Assembly: GCA_946479725.1 (NCBI GenBank)
Contig: CAMLHB010000084.1
Location: forward strand, 1-8,954
Source: an uncultured Actinomycetes bacterium
GTDB lineage: Bacteria; Actinomycetota; Thermoleophilia; Solirubrobacterales; 70-9
Direction of reading: 5' to 3'
Length of the DNA stretch: 8,954 bases
Shown: piece after piece, positions 1 to 5,654 of the stretch
How the letters are laid out: every line of letters starts with the position of its first letter
How positions within the stretch are numbered: position 1 is the first letter of the stretch
Program-made: the position numbers and the translations under genes
Notes under the pieces: generated by a model
The model's input: the letters and a program-made list of their open reading frames with translations, nothing else
Told to the model about the DNA's origin: nothing
Databases searched by the model: none

Positions 1-180
1 GCGCTTGAACGACTGCAGGTCGCGCAGCGAGTCGTCGCACAGCAGCACGACGTCGGCACCATGGCCGCCGTCGCCGCCGTCCGGACCGCCGCGCGGCACG
101 TGGGCCTCGCGCCGGAACGACAGGCAGCCGTCGCCACCGCGCCCGGCCTGGACGAAGATGCGCGCCTTGTCGTAGAGCAC
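1..180 (-). CDS. obg: GTPase Obg/CgtA, N-terminal 60 residues (cut by window edge)
   Basis: This is the beginning of the Obg family GTPase, which binds the 50S ribosomal subunit and acts in late ribosome assembly and stress control. The 60 visible residues start [16 protein letters not shown] and continue with [21 protein letters not shown], the signature of the glycine-rich Obg fold that precedes the GTPase domain; the G motifs lie beyond the window. The start is GTG at 180-178, because this places the first residues level with the N-termini of known Obg proteins (for example MFVDQVKVYVKGGDGG). A GGAG at 188-191 (read on the minus strand), seven bases upstream, can serve as ribosome binding site. 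The start shares one base with the stop of the upstream SnoaL-like gene (TAGTG), so translation is probably coupled. In most bacteria obg follows rplU-rpmA, so this neighbour is unusual. Identification is firm; the gene is partial only because the window ends. Confidence 0.95.
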   Translation of the reverse strand, partial: MLYDKARIFVQAGRGGDGCLSFRREAHVPRGGPDGGDGGHGADVVLLCDDSLRDLQSFKR

Positions 181-587
181 TACGCCGCTCCGGCGGTCGC
201 GCGCGCCGCGGCAAAGCTCGTGTGCACCTGCATCCGCCGCACCTTGGCGCCCTCGAGCGTGTACACGATCCCCATCTCGACCGGCTCGGCCGCGTCCTGC
301 CCGGGCTCGCGTCGCCACTCGGTGTAGAGCGCGATCACGCGCCCGTCGGGCAGCTCGCGCAGCTCGTGCATCTCGAGGCGCTGCGTCTGCACGCCGGCGA
401 GGTACTTGCCGAATGCCTCCAGGATCGCAGCCGCGCCGACGTACTCGCGCGCGTCGCCCGCCCACGTCTCGTGATGGGTCAGGTCCCAGACGACCTGCGG
501 ATGCCAGTCGGCCGTGAACTGGTCCATGTCGGCGGTCTCGAACGCGTCGAAGCCGCGCTGGACGATCTGTTCGTGCTCGGTTGGCAT
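180..587 (-). CDS. SnoaL-like (NTF2-fold) domain protein, 135 aa
   Basis: This small cytosolic protein has the SnoaL-like/NTF2-like cone-shaped fold, a family that includes polyketide cyclases, isomerases and many proteins without known reaction. The visible signature is an N-terminal helix ([17 protein letters not shown], residues 8-24), then HPQVVWDL (29-36), a helix [13 protein letters not shown] (51-63), a strand [11 protein letters not shown] (81-91) and the C-terminal strands [20 protein letters not shown] (103-122). Length is typical of a single-domain member. The start is the ATG at 587-585. Only a weak GGAAA lies upstream, with an out-of-frame ATG overlapping it. The open frame continues upstream to 1739, but that part runs antisense to the dehydrogenase gene and is not credible as coding. 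The stop overlaps the obg start by one base, so the two genes form a unit, divergent from the dehydrogenase. The substrate cannot be told from sequence. Confidence 0.88.
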   Translation of the reverse strand: MPTEHEQIVQRGFDAFETADMDQFTADWHPQVVWDLTHHETWAGDAREYVGAAAILEAFGKYLAGVQTQRLEMHELRELPDGRVIALYTEWRREPGQDAAEPVEMGIVYTLEGAKVRRMQVHTSFAAARATAGAA

Positions 588-632
588 GATCCGGTTTCCA
601 TCACCCGCCGTGCGAGAGTCTAGGAGCGACAC
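588..632. promoter_or_regulatory. Divergent intergenic region between the SnoaL-like gene and the dehydrogenase gene
   Basis: Only 45 bases separate two divergent start codons, so the promoters of both transcripts must lie here or within the opposite gene. A clear Shine-Dalgarno AGGAG for the plus-strand gene is at 622-626, six bases before its ATG. I see no convincing -35/-10 pair and no dyad operator. The call rests on gene orientation alone. Confidence 0.4.
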
Positions 633-1337
633 ATGGCCGACGACCGCGTCCTCGTGATCACGGGCGCATCCAGCGGTATCGGCGCCGCAACCGCGCGCGC
701 TGCCGCTGCCGACGGATACAGCCTGGTCCTGGCTGCACGTTCGACCGACAAGCTCAACGCGCTCGTCTCCGAGCTCGGCGAGGATCGCGCGATCGCCGTC
801 GGCACGGATGTGACCCTCTGGGAGGACAACGAGCGCCTCATCAACAGCGCGATCGACCGCTTCGGCCGCATCGACGCGGTCTTCGCCAACGCCGGCTTCG
901 GCGCCGCCCGCGGCTTCCTCGAGGAGAGCCCCGAGCACTGGCGCTCGATGGTCCTCACCAACGTCTACGGGGTGGCGCTGACGATCCGCGCCACCCTCCC
1001 CCACCTGCTCGAGCGCGGCGACGGCCACTTCCTCGTCACCAGCTCGATCGCCGGGCGGCGGGTGCTGCCGGGCTCGCTCTACTCGGCGACGAAGTGGGCG
1101 GCGACGGCGATTGGCGAGGCGCTGCGCCAGGAACTGCGGCAGATGCACGACAACCACGGGATCCGGGTCACCCTGATCGAGCCCGGCATGGTCGACACGC
1201 CCTTCTTCGACAATCGCCCCGGCAAGAGCGCCCTCAGCGACGAGGACATCGCCCGGGCCGTGATGTTCGCCCTCGAGCAGCCCGAGGGAGTCGACCTCAA
1301 CGAGATCCTGATCCGCCCGATCACCCAGTCGGGTTAG
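633..1337 (+). CDS. SDR family oxidoreductase, 234 aa
   Basis: This is a classical short-chain dehydrogenase/reductase, a cytosolic Rossmann-fold enzyme that interconverts alcohols and carbonyls with NAD(P)H. The nucleotide-binding TGASSGIG is at residues 10-17. AARS at 34-37 follows the second strand and places an arginine where NADP-preferring members have one, so NADPH is likely. The NAG motif is at 86-88, the structural/catalytic Asn at 110, the Ser pair at 137-138 and YSATK at 150-154 (Tyr150, Lys154). EPGMVDTPF at 183-191 is the usual strand and loop after the active site. Ser138 lies 12 residues before Tyr150, one fewer than in many family members. Length is normal. The ATG at 633 follows AGGAG by six bases, and the protein begins just before the first Rossmann strand, so the start is well supported. 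The gene stands alone, divergent from the SnoaL-like gene and convergent with the glycosyltransferase. The substrate cannot be assigned. Confidence 0.95.
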   Translation: MADDRVLVITGASSGIGAATARAAAADGYSLVLAARSTDKLNALVSELGEDRAIAVGTDVTLWEDNERLINSAIDRFGRIDAVFANAGFGAARGFLEESPEHWRSMVLTNVYGVALTIRATLPHLLERGDGHFLVTSSIAGRRVLPGSLYSATKWAATAIGEALRQELRQMHDNHGIRVTLIEPGMVDTPFFDNRPGKSALSDEDIARAVMFALEQPEGVDLNEILIRPITQSG

Positions 1338-1342
1338 CGACT

Positions 1343-1378
1343 CCGACCTTGGGTCCCCCAGAGGGGCCCAAATGTCGG
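1343..1378 (+). terminator. Hairpin terminator in the convergent gap after the dehydrogenase gene
   Basis: TTGGGTCCC (1349-1357) pairs with GGGGCCCAA (1363-1371) around a five-base loop. An outer stem CCGAC (1343-1347) / GTCGG (1374-1378) continues it across a small internal loop. The T1354/G1366 pair is a G-U wobble in plus-strand RNA but an A-C clash in minus-strand RNA, so it fits best as terminator of the plus-strand gene, whose stop is five bases upstream. The glycosyltransferase stop begins at the next base, 1379. No U tract follows, which is common in G+C-rich actinobacteria but lowers certainty. Confidence 0.65.
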
Positions 1379-2404
1379 CTACGTCGAGAGCAGCGCGCGG
1401 ACCAGGCGCCAATAGCCGCGCAGGGCGAAACGAACAGGTCTGGAGCGGACGAGCGGGGAGATCAGCTCGGAGTCGAGGTCGGGGGTGAGGATCTCGGCGA
1501 ACTCGCGGGCGCCGATCGTGCGTTGGCGCTGGACCGCGCGGCGCTCGCGCAGCAGCCGCGGCAGCCAGCCCAGGAAGGCGAGGTCGGCCCGCAGCTTCTG
1601 CCTTCCCCAGCCGCCGGCGGCGGCGACCGGGAGCAGGGCGAGCTCGGTCGCGACGAGCGCCGGGGCCAGCAAAGCCAGCAGCGCCCCCGGGTAGGTGCGG
1701 ACGAGGAAGGCGAGCCGGTTGCGCTCGAGCCAGAACCACTTCTCGGCGTTGGCGCCGAACTCGTAGGCGTGGGCGACCACCGCGGCGGGTTCGATGCCGA
1801 CCGGGTGGCCCGCCATGCGGATCCGGACCGAGAGGTCGACGTCCTCGTGGTAGAGGAAGAGCTCGTCCGGGAAGCCCCCCATCTCCCTCCAGATCCCCAG
1901 CGGCACCGCCAGGCAGGCGCCGGAGGCGACCGGCACCTCCCCCGCCGCCGGCGCCCGCTCGAGCGGCAGGCCGTGCCCCCCGGCCCAGGTGATGCCCGTG
2001 AAATGCAGCGGGTTGCCGGCCGAGTTGATCCGCGTCCCCTCGCCGTCGGCGACCAGAGCCTGCCAGGCGCCCCAGCCGCGGTCCTCTTCATAAGGACGGC
2101 GGATCGCCTCTCCGAAGCCGGGCCGCGGCGCCGCGTCGGGGTTGAGGATCACCAGCAGGTCGCCGCTCGCCAGCTCGGCGCCGGCGTTGACGCCGCCGGT
2201 GAAGCCGGCGTTCCGCCCCATCGCCAGCAGCCGCGCCCGCGGCGCCAGCTCCCGCACCAGCTCGGCGCAGCCGTCGCCGGGCTTGTTCTCGACGACGATC
2301 AGCTCGTCGTCATCGCCCAGCTCCGAGAGCAGGGCGGGAAGGGACCGCTGGAGATCGTCGCCGTTCTCGTAGGCGACGATCAGGACTGAGAGCGTCGGGC
2401 GCAC
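1379..2404 (-). CDS. Family 2 glycosyltransferase, 341 aa
   Basis: This protein transfers a sugar from a nucleotide-activated donor and belongs to the GT-A fold family 2, in the branch resembling rhamnosyl- and other cell-surface glycan transferases. The first Rossmann strand is LSVLIVAYEN (5-14), followed by ELIVVEN (34-40), the family motif GRNAGFTGGVNAG (63-75) and ILNPDAAP (86-93), whose NPD stands in the DxD metal-site position. SGACLAVP (161-168) and FLYHEDVDLSVR (183-194), with acidic E187/D188/D190, complete the acceptor/catalytic side. A hydrophobic stretch at about 241-263 may bind the membrane face. The C-terminal 70 residues are basic. The start is GTG at 2404-2402: no in-frame start precedes it nearby, and it stands right before the first strand. 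There is no visible Shine-Dalgarno and the GTG lies inside a hairpin (2401-2439). It follows the large secreted-protein gene by 63 bases and may be co-transcribed. Donor and acceptor are unknown. Confidence 0.92.
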   Translation of the reverse strand: MRPTLSVLIVAYENGDDLQRSLPALLSELGDDDELIVVENKPGDGCAELVRELAPRARLLAMGRNAGFTGGVNAGAELASGDLLVILNPDAAPRPGFGEAIRRPYEEDRGWGAWQALVADGEGTRINSAGNPLHFTGITWAGGHGLPLERAPAAGEVPVASGACLAVPLGIWREMGGFPDELFLYHEDVDLSVRIRMAGHPVGIEPAAVVAHAYEFGANAEKWFWLERNRLAFLVRTYPGALLALLAPALVATELALLPVAAAGGWGRQKLRADLAFLGWLPRLLRERRAVQRQRTIGAREFAEILTPDLDSELISPLVRSRPVRFALRGYWRLVRALLST

Positions 2405-2439
2405 CGACGCGGAGGCTATTCGGCCGTCCGCGCCGGTGC
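2401..2439 (-). promoter_or_regulatory. RNA hairpin enclosing the glycosyltransferase start codon
   Basis: Bases 2401-2413 pair with 2427-2439, and 2414-2416 pair with 2423-2425, leaving G2426 as a bulge and a six-base loop (2417-2422). The one mismatch on the plus strand (A2407/C2433) becomes a U-G wobble in minus-strand RNA, so the 16-pair stem is better in the transcript that encodes the glycosyltransferase. The GTG start (2404-2402) lies in the 3' arm near the base of the stem. It could restrain initiation or act as an attenuator between the two genes. No U tract follows in the minus direction. The rest of the 63-base gap (2440-2467) shows nothing recognisable. Confidence 0.55.
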
Positions 2440-2467
2440 GACTGACTCGCTTGCTGGAACTGCCCTC

Positions 2468-5400
2468 CTACTTGCCCTTCTTCTTGCCGCAGGAGGTGAC
2501 GTTCAGCTTGAACTTGTTGTTGTCCTTCTTCTTCCCGTTCTGGCCCTTCATCTTCACGATCGCCCTCTGCTTCTTCGCGCAGAGGTTGGTCGAGTTGACG
2601 AGGAGGCCCTTCTCGCCGCCCTTCATGTTGAGGACGAACCGCTTGACCGGGACGTCGGGCGCCTTGCGGAAGACCGTCTTCAGGCCCCCGGTGCTGCCGC
2701 TGCTGATCACGCCGCGCAGGTAGACCTCCACCTGGCCGCGCAGATCGACCAGCAGGTCAGGCAGTTCGTTGTTGGAGGACACGAGGTAGACCTTGCCCTT
2801 CAACTTGCCTTTCAACAGCGGCGAATTCGCTTCCGCCGACCCGTAGACCGAGGCCTTCGGGCAGGTGTGGGAAGCCAGCTGCGGCCGCGTGCAGACGGTG
2901 CCGATGTGGCCCTGTTCGAGGAACAGCGACCGCGGCATCGTCACCGCCGTGCGGGCGATGTTGGCGTCGCCTTCACGCGCGGTCAGCACCGCCTTCAGGT
3001 GCGGGAACTTGTTCCGCACCGTCGGGCCGGAGAGCTGGATCTTCAGCTTCGGCTTGAAGCCGAGCCTGTTGCATCCGGTCGCCTGGAACGGATCGTTGAC
3101 CGCGTAGGAGCTGAACGTTGCCGGGTTCGCCGGGTCCGCGCCGCCGCCGTTGATCGCGCCCGTCGTCGCCTGCGCGGAGCAGTTCGTCGGGTTGAGCATG
3201 AACCGTTTGCGGTAGAGATCGATATCGATCTGCCGCAGGTCCAGCTTCACCCCGCCGAATACGTCGGGGATCTCGTCGGAGACCGCGTTGACCTGGGCGG
3301 TCTCCGGGTTGACGTTCAGCGCCACCCGGACGACCACGGTGCCGAGGTCGAACGGGCCGGCCAGCGCCGGCGTGGTGGTGACCAGGGAGACCGGCGCGCC
3401 CTTGTAGGGGCCGGCCAGCCAGACGTTCCCCGGCAGCTTCAACGGGTGGTCACCGGTGCCCGAGACGGTCGTGACCGTGCCCAGGAAGCTGTCTTCCGGA
3501 CAGCTCGGTTTATCCGACTCTTCCCTGCCGCTCTTGGCGGCCGCGGCCGCAATCGCCTCCTCCGGGCAGTAGGGGATCCCGGCAAGCTTGCCGGTCAGCC
3601 CCTTCGGCAGGGTGACGTTGACCACTTTCAGCTCCTGCTCACCGTCCTGCCGCGCGATGTGGACGTGGAACGGCGAGTAGGCGCCGCCTTCGGTGCTGTC
3701 GGGGTTCGCCTTGTAGGTCGGCGTGAACTTCCGCTCGGCCATGGTTTTCGGGCAGGCGCCCCCGGTCGGATCGGTGCTGAGGGTGACGGTCGAGTCGACC
3801 GGCTTCAGTTCACCAGGCCGCGCCCACGGTTCGAAGCGGCTGGTGCCCGTGGACGAGCAGATCGGCGGGCTGGTCAGCACGTTCTTGCCTCCGTCGAAAT
3901 GGACACGGATCTCTTCGAACGGGACCTGCGGCAGGCCCGACGGCAGCTGACCGAAGAACTCGTTGCTCAGCTGGTCGTCGATCACCGCGTTGAGCTGACC
4001 GGTCGTCTTGTTGGCCTTGACGTGGCCGACCAGGCGGGCGTTGATCCCCTCCTGTTCGCTCTTGGCTTCGAGCAGGATGCGGAACTGTTCGCCGGATTCG
4101 GGGTCGCGGGTCTTCTGTTCGCCGACGTAGACGTCGCCGACCAGCGGCTCCGACAGCGGCGCCGATTCGACTTCGACCGTGCCGATGTCCGACGCGGCCG
4201 GGCATTCGTTGTCCATCACCCGGACGCCCTTCTTGAACTGGGCGTCCGAGCAGGCAGCGAGGCCATTGGCGCCGGAGGGATTGATGCCCATGCCCTTCGG
4301 CAGCACCACTTCCGCTTTGCGCACGTGCGACTGCGAGATCCCTTCGGTTCCGCCGTTGCGGACTTCGCCGCCTTCTTTGGCGGGGTCGAAGGGCATTCTC
4401 GTCGTCACGGTTGCGGGAGCGGGCGAGTCGACGTTGTTCGTGCCGGCGTCGACTTCAAGCGATGGATCGAACGGGACGGACTCGCATCCGGTCGTTCTCA
4501 CCCCCGGCGGCAGCTTCGCCTGCCAGGGCGTCGATCCTTCGGGGAACGTCGGGTTCGGCTCGCCCCACGACTCGCCACGGAACCAGGTGGAGTAGAGGCC
4601 CTGCTGTTCGGCTGGGTCAAAGCAGGTCGTCGGCAGAGTGACGTGAGTGCCGTCACCCGACTGCCCGAAAGCAACGAGGCGGGATCTCAAGCTGGAGACC
4701 CCGACCGACGGGGGAGGCAGATGAATCGTGAAGTACTCGTGGAAGTCGCTCTCCCAGGCGACACCGCCTTCGAGAACGATGACTTTGCTGAACCCGATGA
4801 TGAAGCCCAAGCGGGCCGGTTCTCCGAATTTTGGCTCGAGGTTGTACACGGCGACCCTGGACCCTTTGGCTGCCTGCGGCGGAATCACGTATCCCCGCGG
4901 CAGGAAGGTCCCGGGAGGGGCGCCCGGCACCGGCACGGCGTTGGCGGTGTTGACCACCAGCCAGGTTTCGTTACGGCCGACGATCGTGCTCGGATCGCAT
5001 TTGGGGACGTGACCCATCTGGCCGCCCGAGCCGGGGATTTCGCCGATCGCTTCGAAATCTTCGTTCGAGCACTTTGGGCTGCTCTGGGGGTTCTCGGTGA
5101 AACCCACCGGCAGATCGACGCGCTCCGTTTTGAGCACACGGTCTTCATACGGTTCGATCAGCGGTTCGACGACTCCGGGGGCGACGGTTTCATGCCTGAT
5201 GATGTACTGGTCGAACGCGAACGGCGGGTGTCCCCCCGCCTGAGTGAAGAACAGGTCCGGCGTTTCCGAGGAGCAAAACGGTTTCGTCGTGTCCGTTTTG
5301 GTTGGGTCTTCTTCGACCTGATTTTCGTAGCAGACCCCCGATTGGAAGCCGTCGCCGGCCGTCGGCGGTTCATGCTGCGGTTCGACTACATCCCCGGTAT

Positions 5401-5476
5401 CCGCCGCTGCCGTGGCCGACAGCAAAAACAGTGCCCCGAGGCACATCAGAAGCAGCGCAAGCGAGCGCTTTGGCAT
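2468..5476 (-). CDS. Large secreted modular cysteine-rich protein, 1002 aa (paralog A)
   Basis: I do not recognise a named family. A Sec signal peptide (MPKRS, then a hydrophobic core at about 6-20, cleavage probably after ATAAA near 25) shows export. The mature chain has 18 cysteines, and four modules with the same plan can be read. Each has an LPxG-type strand, a Cys, a CP- or CD-containing turn leading to an xGTV-like strand, a G-x-VYL/VYVG segment, a PQVPF or PDVPV segment and a closing Cys. Approximate limits are 68-285, 331-540, 575-766 and 802-966. LPVGF is at 122, LPKGM at 392, LPKGL at 623 and MPRSL at 847. The last 36 residues are lysine-rich with KGQNGKKK (977-984) and one final Cys (996). 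No transmembrane anchor or LPxTG sorting signal ends the chain. The start is supported by AGGAGG at 5482-5487, five bases before the ATG. Paralog B lies upstream and the glycosyltransferase downstream. A surface or extracellular structural or binding role is an inference. Confidence 0.93.
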   Translation of the reverse strand: MPKRSLALLLMCLGALFLLSATAAADTGDVVEPQHEPPTAGDGFQSGVCYENQVEEDPTKTDTTKPFCSSETPDLFFTQAGGHPPFAFDQYIIRHETVAPGVVEPLIEPYEDRVLKTERVDLPVGFTENPQSSPKCSNEDFEAIGEIPGSGGQMGHVPKCDPSTIVGRNETWLVVNTANAVPVPGAPPGTFLPRGYVIPPQAAKGSRVAVYNLEPKFGEPARLGFIIGFSKVIVLEGGVAWESDFHEYFTIHLPPPSVGVSSLRSRLVAFGQSGDGTHVTLPTTCFDPAEQQGLYSTWFRGESWGEPNPTFPEGSTPWQAKLPPGVRTTGCESVPFDPSLEVDAGTNNVDSPAPATVTTRMPFDPAKEGGEVRNGGTEGISQSHVRKAEVVLPKGMGINPSGANGLAACSDAQFKKGVRVMDNECPAASDIGTVEVESAPLSEPLVGDVYVGEQKTRDPESGEQFRILLEAKSEQEGINARLVGHVKANKTTGQLNAVIDDQLSNEFFGQLPSGLPQVPFEEIRVHFDGGKNVLTSPPICSSTGTSRFEPWARPGELKPVDSTVTLSTDPTGGACPKTMAERKFTPTYKANPDSTEGGAYSPFHVHIARQDGEQELKVVNVTLPKGLTGKLAGIPYCPEEAIAAAAAKSGREESDKPSCPEDSFLGTVTTVSGTGDHPLKLPGNVWLAGPYKGAPVSLVTTTPALAGPFDLGTVVVRVALNVNPETAQVNAVSDEIPDVFGGVKLDLRQIDIDLYRKRFMLNPTNCSAQATTGAINGGGADPANPATFSSYAVNDPFQATGCNRLGFKPKLKIQLSGPTVRNKFPHLKAVLTAREGDANIARTAVTMPRSLFLEQGHIGTVCTRPQLASHTCPKASVYGSAEANSPLLKGKLKGKVYLVSSNNELPDLLVDLRGQVEVYLRGVISSGSTGGLKTVFRKAPDVPVKRFVLNMKGGEKGLLVNSTNLCAKKQRAIVKMKGQNGKKKDNNKFKLNVTSCGKKKGK
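2575..2602 (-). repeat. 28-base exact repeat, copy in paralog A
   Basis: These 28 bases recur exactly at 5765-5792 in paralog B, and 24 of them recur with one mismatch at 8664-8687 in paralog C. They encode the strongly conserved LVNSTNLC segment that closes module 4. The identity at DNA level exceeds what protein conservation alone requires and may reflect recent duplication or gene conversion. Confidence 0.8.
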
Positions 5477-5481
5477 TTAAT

Positions 5482-5506
5482 CCTCCTCGTTTTCCCTTAA
5501 CGAGGA
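5482..5506 (-). promoter_or_regulatory. Shine-Dalgarno of paralog A with a hairpin that covers it
   Basis: Reading the minus strand, a perfect eight-base inverted repeat TCCTCGTT (5506-5499) / AACGAGGA (5491-5484) encloses the seven-base loop AAGGGAA. Its 3' arm runs into the Shine-Dalgarno AGGAGG (5487-5482), covering four of the six bases, and the ATG is five bases further on. In the transcript the ribosome site would be partly closed when the hairpin forms, so initiation may be controlled by temperature, a ligand, a protein or an upstream ribosome. The symmetry is exact; the regulatory role is inferred. Confidence 0.6.
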
Positions 5507-5546
5507 CGCCCCCTGTAGCGCCCATGAACTACTCCTCCCGCAGAGG

Positions 5547-5574
5547 ACATTACACATGGGCACGGGTCTTTCAA
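5547..5574 (-). promoter_or_regulatory. Candidate promoter for paralog A
   Basis: On the minus strand TTGAAA (5574-5569) is followed after 16 bases by TAATGT (5552-5547), a plausible -35/-10 pair for a housekeeping sigma factor, although the -10 is poor. Transcription would begin near 5540, leaving a leader of about 60 bases that includes the ribosome-site hairpin. The surrounding region is much poorer in G+C (27 of 60 bases at 5581-5640) than the genes, as expected of promoter DNA. It overlaps an inverted repeat that could be an operator. Confidence 0.4.
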
Positions 5575-5588
5575 GTGCCTACATGTGT
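5552..5588 (-). repeat. Twelve-pair inverted repeat in the paralog A/B intergenic region
   Basis: ACACATGGGCAC (5552-5563) is the reverse complement of GTGCC plus CATGTGT (5575-5579 and 5582-5588), with a two-base bulge TA and an 11-base loop. The loop contains the candidate -35 hexamer and the left arm reaches into the candidate -10. It could be an operator dyad, or a hairpin in the RNA running from paralog B. Confidence 0.6.
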
Positions 5589-5609
5589 TACTACCTGAGT
5601 AACCGTTAC
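5587..5609 (-). repeat. GTTAC/GTAAC inverted repeat cluster
   Basis: GTTACT (5587-5592) and AGTAAC (5598-5603) form a six-base inverted repeat around five bases, and GTTAC (5605-5609) follows one base later, giving a second overlapping dyad GTAAC-C-GTTAC. Such overlapping half-sites can bind a dimeric regulator cooperatively or form alternative RNA stems. Each arm is short, so chance is possible. Confidence 0.4.
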
Positions 5610-5622
5610 AGCAAACCGTGAT

Positions 5623-5642
5623 GTGACACTGATCAGTGTCAC
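5623..5642 (-). repeat. Perfect 20-base palindrome downstream of paralog B
   Basis: GTGACACTGA (5623-5632) is followed directly by its own reverse complement (5633-5642). It begins 12 bases after the stop codon of paralog B. In RNA it gives an eight-pair stem with a GATC loop, so it may be a terminator without a U tract. As DNA it looks like the operator of a dimeric repressor. The symmetry is exact, but the sequence does not choose between these roles. Confidence 0.6.
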
Positions 5643-5654
5643 GCTGAGACCTAC

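Noticed and set aside
61..327. 88-residue plus-strand frame over obg
   Set aside because: Antisense to the unmistakable Obg N-terminus.
588..1739. Upstream extension of the SnoaL-like frame on the minus strand to a 519-residue protein
   Set aside because: It runs antisense through a well-supported dehydrogenase and part of the glycosyltransferase, is low-complexity Arg/Pro-rich, and the NTF2-fold domain starts only at 587.
1094..2389. 431-residue plus-strand open frame
   Set aside because: It overlaps the end of the dehydrogenase in another frame and lies antisense to the glycosyltransferase, whose motifs are clear.
4622..4636. LPTTC at residues 281-285 of paralog A as an LPxTG-like sorting signal
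   Set aside because: It is far from the C-terminus, lacks the following hydrophobic segment and charged tail, and is explained as the end of module 1.
5432..5476. Lipoprotein signal in paralog A because of Cys12
   Set aside because: The cysteine sits in the middle of the hydrophobic core, preceded by LLM, which does not fit a lipobox. A normal signal peptidase site follows near residue 25.
2867..5500. 877-residue plus-strand open frame across paralog A
   Set aside because: It is an antisense shadow in G+C-rich DNA: Arg/Asp/Val-rich, no domain visible. The minus-strand reading is proved by full-length similarity to paralog B, a signal peptide and a strong Shine-Dalgarno.
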